A DNA stretch of 64,000 bases, taken from Trichaptum fuscoviolaceum. Lineage: Eukaryota; Basidiomycota; Agaricomycetes; Hymenochaetales; Trichaptaceae. The notes beneath the pieces are model-generated. The model was given only the letters and a program-made list of their open reading frames with translations, did not search any database and was not told where the DNA came from. Below, piece by piece: positions 12,229 to 23,952 of the stretch (position 1 is its first letter; each line of letters starts with the position of its first letter). The position numbers and the translations under genes are program-made. The DNA is taken from assembly GCA_910574455.1 (NCBI GenBank), contig CAJSYZ010000003.1, forward strand, positions 2,653,250 through 2,717,249. Reading direction: 5' to 3'.

Positions 12229-15200
12229 ATGATCACTTTCACACCACTGTCGGGCGGCGCAAAGCATACCAAGACTACCCCTTTGTGCTACCTCTTGCAA
12301 GTCGACGACGTTCGGATTCTTCTGGATTGCGGGTCTCCCGATTGGTGCCCGGAGTTCCTCAATTCGTCTATACCGGAAGTATCAGGCAACGACTCGGACT
12401 TTTCTTGGGAGACTTATTGCAAATCATTGAGAGAGTGAGTCCTCTACTCCTTACCTCCAAGTTTGAGCGTGGGGGATTGTCGGTATCGTAGGAGTATGGA
12501 AAAGGAAGAGTGATGCCATTGGGTGTCCACAGACCGTCGAAAAGTATTCATGATACATTATTAACATCTGTATCTGTACTTGACAATATATTCATTGTTC
12601 TGAACCCTTTTGGCAATATCGCCGCGATCCCCTATTGCAAATTGAGAAACTGTGAAGAAGTTAACTGACCGCAGACCTTCAGATATGCTTCAACCGTCGA
12701 CCTTGTTTTACTCTCGCACGGCGACATACAGCATGCAGGATTCTATCCTTATGCATTTACACACTGGGGTCTGCGTGCCCCTGCGTATGCAACGCTACCG
12801 GTACAAGCCATGGCGCGTATGGCGGCGGCTGAAGAATCGGAATGTATACGAAGTCAAGAAGACCCAGACTCCCCTGGGGAACCTAATGCCTCCCCGATCA
12901 CTCGGCATAAATACGTTGTAAAACCCCAAGAGGTGACCGAAGCCTTTGAAACCATCAACACCCTCCGGTATTCTCAACCCGCCCATTTGCAAGGTATCTA
13001 AGGTCTTGACTCGAATTGAAAGGGCGCAATAATAACAATTTTTCTTCCAGGCAAATGTCAAGGGCTTACCATTACTGCATTTAATGCTGGACATACACTT
13101 GGGGGAACGATGTGGAAGATCCGTTCACCGTCTGCTGGGACAATTATATATGCTGTGGATGTCAACCATCTTCGAGAGCGTCATCTCGATGGGACAGTGC
13201 TCCTCAGAAGTGCTGGAAACGGTGGCGTTTACGAGCCTCTAGCTCGTCCCGACTTGTTCATTACGGATGCCGACAGAGTCAACCATATTTCTTGCCGAAA
13301 GAAGGACAGGGACGCACAACTGATAGGTTTGCCTATTGTTACACTTCTGATATGCATAAACTGAACATTGAGTAGATACTGTAACGTCGACTCTTTCATC
13401 TCGCCATTCAGTGCTCATGCCCTGCGACGCGAGCTCTCGTGTCCTCGAACTCCTTGTACTTCTAGACCAGCACTGGCAGTTCCAGCGTCTAAAATATCCT
13501 ATTTGTCTCGTCTCACGCACTGGTCGTGAGATGCTTGCGTTCATCCGGAGTATGATGGAATGGATGGGCGGAACTATTAGCAAGGAGGACGTTGGTGTCG
13601 AAAGTGGGGACAAGGGTAATAAGAGGAGAAGAGATGATGATCACGAGGATGAGGCACTAGGCGCCTTTGCTCTGCGATTCAGGTTTGTCTCCAATAAAGG
13701 GCTATAAAAATCCGTCCACTAATTAGTCACTGCTAGAAATCTGGAGTGCTTTAGTAATCCCCAAGCATTGTTAAATACTTACTCGTCAAAGGACCCTAAG
13801 TTAATCCTGGCCGTGCCAGCTACACTCTCGCATGGTCCATCACGCATCATTTTCTCTGAGTTCGCCTGCGTACCCGATAATGTACTTCTGTTGACGAGCC
13901 CAGGAGAAGAAGGCACTTTAGGGAGATTTCTGTTTGATATCTGGAATGACGAACAGCGGGAAGACGATAAATGGAACAAAGGCAAACTTGGCCGAAACGT
14001 GATGCTGGATAGGACATTGGCGCTCAAGGTTTTTTGTAACCCCAATGAAACTCAAAATCTTACTGATGACATATCCTCTGTATCAGATTCGTAGTAAAAT
14101 CCCGCTTCAAGGCGTCGAGCTAGATGAGTATTTGGCCAAAGAAAAGGCAGAAAAAGAAAAGGCGGCAGCAGAGGAAGCTGCTCTTGCTCGCACCCAGCTA
14201 ATGTTGGAAGCAGATGAAGACCAAGAATCTGAGTCTGACGAATCTGACGATGAGGATGCAGTCGAGCAGGAGCTTGATGACGAAATGGACACGGCGGAAG
14301 ACGGCGTCGATGAATACGGAGAACCTATTCCACAACGACATCGTCGAGGCCGGAAGAAAGAGACAGACTTAGGTGACTGGGCTCTTGAAACTGAAGACGG
14401 GGGTACCAAGCAAATGCTTTCATACGACATCTACCTCAAAGGCAACGTCTCTAAAACCACCTCGTTCTTCAAGTCGGCTGGTAACCAGCAACAACGTTTC
14501 CGTATGTTTCCATATGTTGAGCGAAGAAGACGTGTGGATCAATATGGTGAAGTTGTTGATGTCGGGATGTGGCTGCGGAAAGGTAAGGTCTTTGAGGAGG
14601 AAGCTGAGAGTGACGAATCGAAGGAGGCGAAGAGGCAGAAAGAACTCGAGGAGGAAGTAAAAGTGTGTCTATTCCAATCCTGTCTCTGAAATGTTGGCTA
14701 ACTTATCAACAGAAAGCGGTAGTGGAACCGCCATCAAAATTCATCAGTACAGATGTCGAAATGCAACTGGCGTGCCGTCTACTGTTCGTTGACATGGAAG
14801 GTTTAAACGACGGGCGTGCGGTGAAGAAAATTACGGCGCAAGTGAATCCTCGGAAGATGATCATCGTCCATTCCTCAGAAGAGTGCTCAAAGTCTCTCAT
14901 CGACGCTTGCGCTGCAGTCCGAGCGTTGACGAAAGAGATATTCGCTCCAGCAGTAGGGGAGTTCGTACAGATCGGACAACAGACGAATAGTTATTCTATT
15001 TCCCTGTCTGAAGAGTTACTGTCAAGTATTAAGATGTCACGCGTAAGTTCACAGGTTTTTCTGTCGACAGTTGCTCATGCGTCGATCTATAGTTCGAGGA
15101 TAACGAAGTCGGCTTTGTACAAGGTGCAATCGCAAGCCTGGCCAGCTCCACCATACCCATCCTAGAACCCATCTCAAACCTCACCAATCGCATTGAGGCG

Positions 15201-15521
15201 ATCCCAAAAGAACGTGCAGCGCTCGTGAAGCCTACGCGCCTTGGTTCTCGTCCAGCCACCAAGCTCCCTCAATCTACACTGATTGGAGACCTGAAGCTCA
15301 CAGCTCTGAAATCAAGACTCACGAGCCAGAACGTACAGACCGAGTTCGCCGGAGAAGGTGTTCTCTTGTGTCGCAGTAAGGAGACCGAGGAGAACCCAGA
15401 TTCCATCGTCTCCGTACGAAAGATGGCTGACGGCAAGGTTGAGTTGGAAGGCACCATATCTGACTTGTACTACATCGTCCGTCGTACGATTTACGACCTC
15501 CACGCTCTTATTTCTTCATAA
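12229..15521 (+). CDS. CFT2: Cleavage and polyadenylation specificity factor subunit 2 (Cft2/CPSF100)
   Basis: This is the catalytically dead metallo-beta-lactamase/beta-CASP partner of the CPSF73 endonuclease in mRNA 3'-end processing. The protein starts MITFTPLSGGAKHTKTTP; the ATG at 12229 is the first in frame. The lactamase part has LLDCG and LSHGDIQHAG, where the HxHxDH zinc ligands of the active enzyme are not kept, as expected for CPSF100. AFNAGHTLGGTMWKI and YAVDVNHLRERHLDG follow. The beta-CASP region reads LMPCDASSRVLELLVLL. A long acidic, low-complexity insert (about 14130-14330) precedes the conserved KTTSFFKSAGNQQQRFRMFP region and RLLFVDMEGLNDGRAVKKI. The protein ends in YIVRRTIYDLHALISS. 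The first intron (about 12434-12674) is unusually long for this locus. Confidence 0.93.
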
Positions 15522-15629
15522 TGTATTGGTTCTTCATTCAAGATCTGCCTTGTTAGCTACTGCACTAGTAGTACTCCTACATTATTGCCTTGTAGATCTA
15601 TCACATATGAACTACAATATATCGAAAAA

Positions 15630-18556
15630 TCACGCGGCGCCCTTGCCCGCATCTTCCTTCAGACTGACAATGCGATTGATGATGATCTTATCACCATCTC
15701 TGCGACCGGGTACGGTTGCGTCAGTCTCGTTTACAGAAGCAACAACTGCATCAGAATCCAGCGCAAAGTATGCAACCCGCAAGCCTTGGAACCGTACGCA
15801 TTCATTGCCGACCAATTGCTCAGTGGTCGGAACAAGTGTATCTATATCTGAGGGGTTGGCCACCGCATCGTTCTCCATCACCTTCTTCGTCCTTGCCTTA
15901 CTCTCCTCCCTCGCCTCGACAAAGCTACGCTTCGCCAATGCCCAAAAGCCCACTTCCAGCATTGCACCCTTCACAATCTCTAAGCTGTCCGGGTTGATGT
16001 CTGCGCGGAAGTCCGGTTTGGCCGCCGATGGGTTCTCGCTCTTGAAAAGTTGGTAGAAAACCCGCGTCTCGTCCACCTGCACGGGCGATCCCGATCGCGC
16101 GTGCTCCGCGACCCACTGGATGAAGGCTTTGGGTTTCTTGATGTCGCCAGTGTTCTCCAGTCTACAGACAAGCTCGGTCACTTCGCCTGTGGCAGGATCG
16201 GTTTTAAAGCTTGTGCAAGTGATCGGGTGAGGAGCCTGGAAAAGCCCGACAGTTTTGCCCGGTGCGAGCCGGAAGAAGTCCTTTGAGTCCTGCAGACGGA
16301 AGTCCTCTGCGTCAATGTAGATCGTACGCGTGAAGGGAACAGTGGTTGTTCCAAGTGCAGGGATCTTTGGATGTAAAGGCTTCTCGATCATAAGTACATA
16401 GTCCTCCGGTAGATTCTCGATTGTCACTTTTAGTGGTTTCAGGACCATCAGAAGCCGAGGGGCCGTGTTCTCCAGGTACTGTCTAACGGACTGCTCAAAT
16501 CGGACCGTCTGGATGTTCGTTGTTGCTGTAGACACACCCAAGGAACTAACGAAGGAAATGATGGCACCCGGGGGCACACCTCGCCTACGCAACGCAATGA
16601 GGGTATACAAACGAGGGTCGTCCCAGCCATTAACATGTCCCTCCTTAACCAACGCGAGGATTTTCCGTTTCGACATAATAGTTCCGGTGACATTCAAGCG
16701 ACCATACTCAGACTGACGAGGCTTGTAAACTTCTAGCACATCGCAGAGCCATTCATACGATTGACGGGATGCAACAAACTCTGTAGTGCATAGCGAATGT
16801 CTGCAAGACGATCGCAACAATTCGAATTGATAATTCAAGGGAATAGGCAGATCAATTCAATATGTTTTCCTCCAATAAATTTCTGAATTCACTTACGATA
16901 TGTTTTCAAAGCTATCCACCAAACAGTGCGTAAAGTCGTATGTAGGATATATCTTCCACTTGTCTCCCGTCCGGACATGGTGAGCGTTGAGCACGCGGTA
17001 TGCTATGAGGTCCCACATCTGGGGATTGCCGTCGATCAGGTCCTGCTTCATGCGCAGGATTGCCTCACCCGGCTTGTAATGCCCGTCTTTCATCTTCTTG
17101 AACTCAGACAACGATTCCGATATGGGGCGGTCGCGATGGGAACATGCACGACGTTCCCCTCCATTATCACCTCCTCGCATCTCGTGGATTTCATCACCTG
17201 AACATTTTTAATCGAGTGTCCCGGGGTTCGGTATTTGCGATATTTCAGAAGCTTAGTTAGTTACGGGCTAATACATATCGAAATGAATAGTTCGGTTACT
17301 CACCTGTACAGTGACAGACGTATCCTTTGTCCCGTTTTATTAGCTCCACAGCAAGATCGTATAAGTCCTGGAAATAATCGCTAGAGTACGTTATTTTCCA
17401 GGGTTCGAAACCTAACCATCGAATCATTTCTAGAATGCTTTCGAAATATCGCGCTTCCTCCGCTTCTGGATTAGTATCATCATAGCGAAGATAGCATTTA
17501 CCGCCATTGTAAGCAGCGTAGCCAAAATTCACGAAAATTGCTTTTGAGTGGCCAATGTGGAGGAAACCATTAGGTTCTGGAGGGAATCGAGTCCAAACCT
17601 GACCGCCTGTGGCGGCCAGATGGGCTTCACGGAGGCGAGGGTGAATCTGGGGATTTTCTCCTGGTTTATGGAGTTTGCCCAAAAAGCCCTCCTCGAATAT
17701 CGATTTAGCCGGAGCGACGGATGAAGGACCGGCACCGGAGCTTGATGAAGCTGCAGTTTCTTTCTTTGATTTGACCTCCTGGCCAAAGCTTTGAGATGAA
17801 TAGAGGATAAGGATGGACACACTATGGGACTCACTGCAGCAGCCTTGGCTTTCGCGGCAGACTTGTCGCCGAATTTCTCGGTGAAGACCTTCTCGACAGT
17901 ATTCTTCACCTCTAACGGATTCGCCCACCGAAGATTTGAAGAACCTTTCAATGCGCCTATTGTGCGTCCAAGGTCATCCCATCCTGACAGTGAGGCAGTA
18001 GAGACGTAGTTTATTATAATCGTATAGAGATCTTCGGGTGTTATACTATAGCCTTTCGATGGGAAATTTTGAACATTCAGCGATGTTGTAAGCGGCAGCC
18101 GTGACAGCTGAGAATGTTCTCTCTTACCGACACCACATTCACTGTTGAATTCGCCTTCATCTACAGGCAGCTGCTTTCCTTCAAAGTACTTCACAGCGGC
18201 TACAAATCCCTTCAGTCTGCTGGTATACGGTGTGCAAGGTGCCGCACGTCGTAGTACTTACCGGACACTTGCTCAGAAGATTTCAACTTTCCATCTAGGA
18301 TTACATCGACAATGTAGCTTTTCTCTGAGTCGCCGAGTTTTGCTCCCTGGATTGCTAGGCTAGATACCAGCGTTGCCTTCTTGTCGTCAATATTCTTTTC
18401 CGACAAATTGTTCTTGTCAATGATATCTTTGAGGGCGGAGGCATTCTTCGAACTCTTCGCTGTCTCGGTGGCCTTAGCCTTGGTGAAGCCAATGGACTGG
18501 AAAAGTTCGACTAGTTTGATGATCTCAGGATCTGTTGGATCGAATTTACGGGACAT
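15630..18556 (-). CDS. GLN4: Glutaminyl-tRNA synthetase, cytosolic
   Basis: This class I synthetase charges tRNA-Gln. The N-terminal appended domain ([20 protein letters not shown] onward, with [15 protein letters not shown]) is the eukaryotic tRNA-binding extension. A Ser/Ala-rich linker joins it to the catalytic core, with [20 protein letters not shown] (HIGH motif), [10 protein letters not shown], and VMSKRKI-like [10 protein letters not shown] standing for KMSKS. The long last exon (15630-16838) holds the anticodon-binding beta barrels and ends near AGKGAA. The start is the Met of MSRKF at 18554-18556; a further upstream in-frame alternative exists, but this Met matches the family. The last exon is one 1.2-kb piece, in contrast with the fragmented 5' half. 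It converges with CFT2, the stops lying 108 bases apart. Confidence 0.95.
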
Positions 18557-19133
18557 TATGTGAGTGTATGCGTTTGATATGAGGCGCGGCAAGGGATGAG
18601 ATGAAGATGGACGCTCGAGTCACTGTAAATCGATGCGTTGGTGTGCCTAAAGGACAAAACCAGCATTGGCACGTGGCAAAGTCGCAGGGGTTAAATACTA
18701 ATATTAATTTCCTTAGCTATTGTTACTATTAGTAGTAATAATTACTACTACTACCGCAAGCGGCTATTACTTGACTAGAACGACTGGGACCCCGAATGAC
18801 CGGCGGGCAGTCGGGACCGTTGCGGTGAACACCCCGCGCTTTGGAACTCATTATACCGCCTGGAGTCGAGCCAGGTCATACAGTCTTCATATAAAGCAAG
18901 TCGGCCACCAAGATGATGCCTCATATCCCTCCTTCCTCCTTCGTCTTTTTCGCTGTGCATGCAGGTGGAGGTGAGCGTCTTTAATTTCATGATGCTAATG
19001 GTGCTGCTGCTAATGAATGACGTTTTACTACTATGCTTAGACAACTGTCAGCCCTTCTTTTTAACACTGCTCGCTTCTGCCTTGCGTTATCAACGCCGAC
19101 CACATTCCTTTGAACCTTGGACGTCTGAGCATC
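18557..19133. other. Divergent region between GLN4 and the GH79 gene
   Basis: This should hold both promoters. At 18731-18749 a perfect 9-bp stem with a one-base centre is present (AGTAGTAAT / ATTACTACT). The open frames are short and show no recognisable product. Confidence 0.5.
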
Positions 19134-21254
19134 ATGCCACATCTCGCCCTGCTCGGAATTTATGCTCTGGCTATAAGCTCAGCTCTCGCCACAACCACGA
19201 ACCTCTCGTATCCCAGCGCTTATAAAAGCAACAACCTCGTATACTCTAATTTCTTTGGCATCAGTATCGAGCTCAGTATCATTGATACCTTAAGTACGTG
19301 CCAGCCCATTTCCCCCCGGCCCTGGACTAACATTGTTCGCAGTTGGAGAGAATGTTTCGACTATACCCCCGCAGATTGAAAACTACCTTGCGAACATCCA
19401 GTCAAGGGCAGAGAAACCCCTTCGGCTGCGTATCGGAGGGAACTCCATGGACGACTCCATCTTTAACCCCTCACAGACCGAGATGATCACCTTCACAACC
19501 CCAGCCGCTAACTTCAATGACCAGCCCGTCACATATGGGCCCGTCTTGTACGACGTACTCGCGGAAGTAGGCAAGAGGATTGGTGGAGCCCAATATCTCA
19601 TCGGTATTGTTATACAGAAAAGAAATAAATTCACCTCACTGACAATGTTGAATAGGTGTCTCCCTAATCCTACACGCTAACAACACGGAGGACCAGATTG
19701 TCTCAATCGCAGAAACGAAACTGGGTACGCAGCTTGATGCATTCACTCTCGGTAACGTGAGATCATTTTGTCAATAAAGAATATGCGTTGCATGTGTCTA
19801 ATGAACTTCTCATCGCTCGCGCTCATTATTGTGACTAGGAACCTGATCTGTATGGGCGGCATGGGAAGCGTGATGCCAACTACTCGCAGACGGATTACTT
19901 CGCGGTTAGTTTCATTGTTGTTTTCTCTATCAAATTGGGGCCCGCCTTAACGCCGATGATTGTCTTGTCAGGAATTTGCAGCAGTCTCGGATCAGGTCAA
20001 TAGCTCGACTTCGTACCCAGGTCTTGCGAAGAAGCCCTTATTCGCAGGTCCGACGGTATGCTGCGTCTGGGTATGTAAAAAAAAATTTGCTCATCGACGC
20101 ATGCACACTAAATATACACTTTGCAGGACCTTGCAGATCTATTGAAGCAAGGCTATCTGGAAGAGTTTGGTGCTGAGTTGAAATATCTTAAGTACGTTTC
20201 TTGTTCTTGCCCTCAACTGTTCCGATCCGCTGACCGTGACGTTGGCAGCCTACAACATTATCCTCAGAATAACTGCGGTACGACACCCACAGGTCCTATC
20301 GATTACTTTCTCCGACACTATGAAGGTTAGTCATCCTAGTCATTGTGAAATTACTGGCACTAATTGGCTTCTCGTCCACAATCAGTGATCAGCCTTGCGC
20401 AATGGCAAATCGCTGGCGTCCAGGCTGCACATACTGCGAACATCCCGATCACGATGGGGGAGTTCAACACCGCGTCCTGCGGCGGTATCCCCGGCGTCTC
20501 CGACACGTTCGGCGCGACGATGTGGGGACTGGACTACGCGCTGCAGCTCGCAAGCGTCGGGTATGCCGGCGCATATATCCATACACGCGAGCGCGGCATC
20601 ACGTACAACCTCTTCGACCCGCCCGCCTCGAACGATACCTCCGGGAACTGGACAACGAACCCATCGTACTATTCCCTCCTGCCCGTCGCAGAGGCCCTCA
20701 ACGCCAACGGTTCGTACGTTACGGATCTGAACCTGAACGGCAACGCGAACACGAGCACCGTGGCCGGCTACGGTGTGTACGATGGTACAGGCGCGCCGAC
20801 GAACTTCGTGCTGTTCAACTACGCGGAGGTCGGGAACGAGGCTGCGACGTTCGACGTGCCCGCCATGGGTGGATCCGGTAAACATACGCTCCTTGTCCGC
20901 ACGCTGACTGCTGCGGGCATTCGTGAGACACGCAATATCTCATGGGCGGGCAAGACCTTCCTCGGAGTCGGTGACGGTAAAGCCATCGACTCAGGCTACG
21001 CACCTGATCAGCAAGTTCAATGCGACAGCGGGTGCTCATTTCAGATCCCTTCCCCGGGCGTAGCGGTTGTTTGGCTCGACGCATCTGACGCATCTGCGGA
21101 GCCGGCTCCCACATCCTCGGGTAGCCAGGCGTCGGCATCACTGAGCACCAAGGCCAGTGGTGGCATTCATTCTACTTCTTTCTTGTTCAGCTTGCCTCTG
21201 TCTTCTATTGTTTCTTGGACATCACTAACACTCGTACTCATTGGACTCATGTAA
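19134..21254 (+). CDS. Secreted glycoside hydrolase family 79 (beta-glucuronidase-like)
   Basis: Extracellular or surface glycosidase. The N terminus is a signal peptide (MPHLALLGIYALAISSALA). The catalytic (beta/alpha)8 domain shows the clan GH-A acid/base Glu in LGNEPDLYGRHGKRDANYS, assembled across the exons at about 19750 and 19830. The nucleophile Glu lies in ITMGEFNTASCGGIPG (about 20450). Upstream, LRLRIGGNSMDDSIF is the GH79-type beta-strand. The large last exon (from about 20385) carries the C-terminal beta-domain seen in fungal GH79 enzymes (PF16862-like). Many NxS/T sequons are present. The protein ends in a Ser/Ala-rich stretch and a hydrophobic tail (SSIVSWTSLTLVLIGLM), which looks like a GPI-anchor signal, so it may sit on the cell wall or plasma membrane. 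GH79 members act on beta-glucuronides of arabinogalactan or other polymers; the exact substrate is inference. Confidence 0.88.
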
Positions 21255-21471
21255 TGAAATCATTATCACGGACTGAAGCTTGTTTTATTGGGTTGATGGT
21301 TGCTGATGTTGTTCGTTAGGTGATTCGATTGGGGTCTCATATCAAAGTAGTACTTAGTACAAAGGATACCACTGTTTACACATCAATTATGCATCAATTA
21401 TGCAACTCATCTATACAAAGGATGACCATCTTCAACAAAGGTACAGTACAGAGCACGAATACAGAAGTAAA

Positions 21472-23477
21472 CTACAAAACATATGTACGCTCAGAAATTC
21501 CCCGCGCGGCTGAGCCAACAACAGAAGAAAATGCCGAGCGCGCTGCTTCCCACACATCAGGTTTTGGAGGAAGGGGAGCATGGCAATTCGCCGCGCCATG
21601 TCCAACACGGCGCGAAGAGTTCGAGTATCCTACAGTCGTGGGGCCTTGATCCAGCTGTTTCCTCAATGACTTAATCTGTGATTTAATGACCTGCTCGAAG
21701 GTTGCACTACTCTTCTTCGATACCATGAGAACAAGGGACGAGACGCTGAGTTGTTTGGATGAGAACACATGAGCGGTCTGATATCATTTTTGCAGGGCCA
21801 TCGATCACTTACAAACTTTCCTTGAGGTACGCGAAGCTGAACCCATAAGTGAGGTCCGCAATCTCGGTGGCGAGGGAATCAGGGAAGTGAACCTTCTCGT
21901 TATTGATCAGCTTGGTTTGCCAATACTTGGTATACTGAAGACGCTCGTCACGATCAGGATCATCGAACAAGCTGCGTAGATCATTGTCAGTGATGTACGC
22001 TCAACAAATCATCAACTAGATCGAAACTCGAACTCGGTTCACTCATCCCCACGGGGAAATCACAATCAGAAGAAATGAAAAGGTACGACGTACTATTTCC
22101 TGTCGAACCGGCTTGGCCGCGAGGAGAGACCGGGGTCAAGCCTGTCGAAATGATTGGTAGTTGCCAGAATAAGGAGGCCGTCGTTGTCCTCGATTCCGTC
22201 GAGCTGGTTCAGGAAGAACGACCGGTTCCCGTCGTTGATCAAACTATCAATGTCCTCGAGGACAATTACACACGGAGCAAGCTGGCGTGCCTTGGTGAAG
22301 ACTTCCTGCATTGCAGCTTCCTCGCCCATCCAGCCTGAACGGCGGGTCAGGATTAACGCAAAAAAAAAATCAGGTGCGCATACTTTGAAATGATCTGACG
22401 TATAATGGAAGGTGTCCAGTCTCTTGCACTGTCTTCATAATGGCCTTCAGACTGATTGTCTTGCCATTGCCTACAACAGAGATCAGGATAATTAGATAAT
22501 GGTGTTTGTGGTGGTAGATACCAGGAGGTCCATGCATAATAAGACCACGCTTCCAAGCAATTCCAAGATCCTTGTACAACCTTTCGGAGTCAAAGAAGCC
22601 ATACACATCTTGCTGCAGTGATTCCTTGAAGGACTCCTTGAGAATGACGTCATCCCAGTTGGCCTTCTGAATTTCCACCCAGAGGCCATGGTTCTTCTGC
22701 CAATAGCCCTGGTTGAAAACCCAAATCTCGTCATGAAGCTCCCAAGCCCATGTTCCGATGGCGAGGATGAGCTCCCTGATAGGATCTTCCGGACCATCGT
22801 GTAGAATGAAGTGTTGTACCCTATCATAGGCTTCAAAATACTGTTTCATAACAGATGATAAGTAAGTGAAGTAGCACAACTAAGAAGCTTTCGCTAACCT
22901 TGACAATGTAGATGGTGAACTCATATTTCTATAGATAATGAAAAAAATTAGGCGACACTCATCATGCCGAATAGACAGCAGACCACTTACATCCCAAGCA
23001 GTAGTGAAAGCACCGAATTCGATGGAATTCGTCAGAATGCCTGAAGCACCCATGCTACGAGCAAGGGGGATAAACATGGTGTTGGTAATGAGCTCGTTTG
23101 GCTTCAGCGGCATAGTGACCGCTCCAGGGAACTCAAAGACATTGAAGTTGTAGTCTTGAGACATCACCAGCGAATGCTTCGGGTACAATTTGCGAAGAAC
23201 GTCAGCTCTGCGACAGAATTGTTTAATTATGTGTTAAATGGTTGAAATTTGGTCGCCCGACTGACCCAATCAGCTTTGCATTTGAATACGTCGCAGAAGC
23301 TACATTATGGTCTGTCAAAAAGTAGTGGTTGCTGAGAGGAATGTACTGCTTACCTTTGTCTACCCACTCGCTGAATACCTCACTGTCTCCCTCCCGGGCA
23401 ACGTTCGTAGTCTTGTCGTCCTCGAAGGAGACCTTGACGAAGGCATCTTCAAGGCCAGTGCTAGTAGTTCCTTTCAT
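21472..23477 (-). CDS. AAA-family ATPase (fungal, BCS1/spastin-like core)
   Basis: About 600 residues in about eight exons. A single AAA module is clear: Walker A GPPGNGKT (formed across the 22470/22520 intron), Walker B APCVIVLEDIDSLIND, sensor 1 LILATTNHFDRLDPGLSSRPSRFDRK with the arginine-finger region. The N-terminal part (ATYSNAKLIG, SLVMSQDYNFNVFEF, FIPLARSMGASGILTN) resembles widespread but uncharacterised basidiomycete AAA proteins. No transmembrane helix is seen, so it is not a proper BCS1. The C terminus is basic and ends near GISERTYVL. The function is unknown; ATP-driven remodelling of a protein partner is the family's general role. Exon limits are inferred from frame and motif continuity. 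Confidence 0.75.
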
Positions 23478-23952
23478 AATTGCGGAGCTGGATCCAATAG
23501 AGCAGATGTGAAGACAGCTTTATTCCAGCAGTGGTACTGTACTCGTCAATGGAGGGACACGATAAGTCACGACTGCGCCGCTGCGTGCATAATACATAGA
23601 CGTGGTCATGACGCGTACCTTAGCTATCATTGGCACGGAAACTGATCCCCGCATTTATTATTCACACGACTGCTAACTTGAATTGATGGCTGAATGAGAG
23701 TTGCAAACATGCATACATACAAGAGAGTATAGTTGAAGCTATGTACATGCAGATGAGAGTCCAGTGTAATAGGTGTATAAATAATATGCATACGTGAATC
23801 CGGAAGCAAATGCAGAGAAATGTATAGTTCTACAAGTTGAAGATGAAATAGATAGTACAGACCATAACAATGCTTGTATAATTGATACTGAGTTGCAGCG
23901 GAACTGAAAGTGTTTGGAATAGACATATAATCTCGTTCTCATGCCTCACGTT
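23478..23952. other. Gap between the PP2C gene and the AAA ATPase
   Basis: Both neighbours are on the minus strand, so this contains the ATPase promoter and the 3' flank of the PP2C gene. It is AT-rich with many ATG and short open frames. No repeat or RNA gene is seen. Confidence 0.5.

Noticed and set aside
15358..16056. 232-codon plus-strand frame across the CFT2 / GLN4 junction
   Set aside because: It runs antisense to the large last exon of the glutaminyl-tRNA synthetase and out of frame with CFT2.
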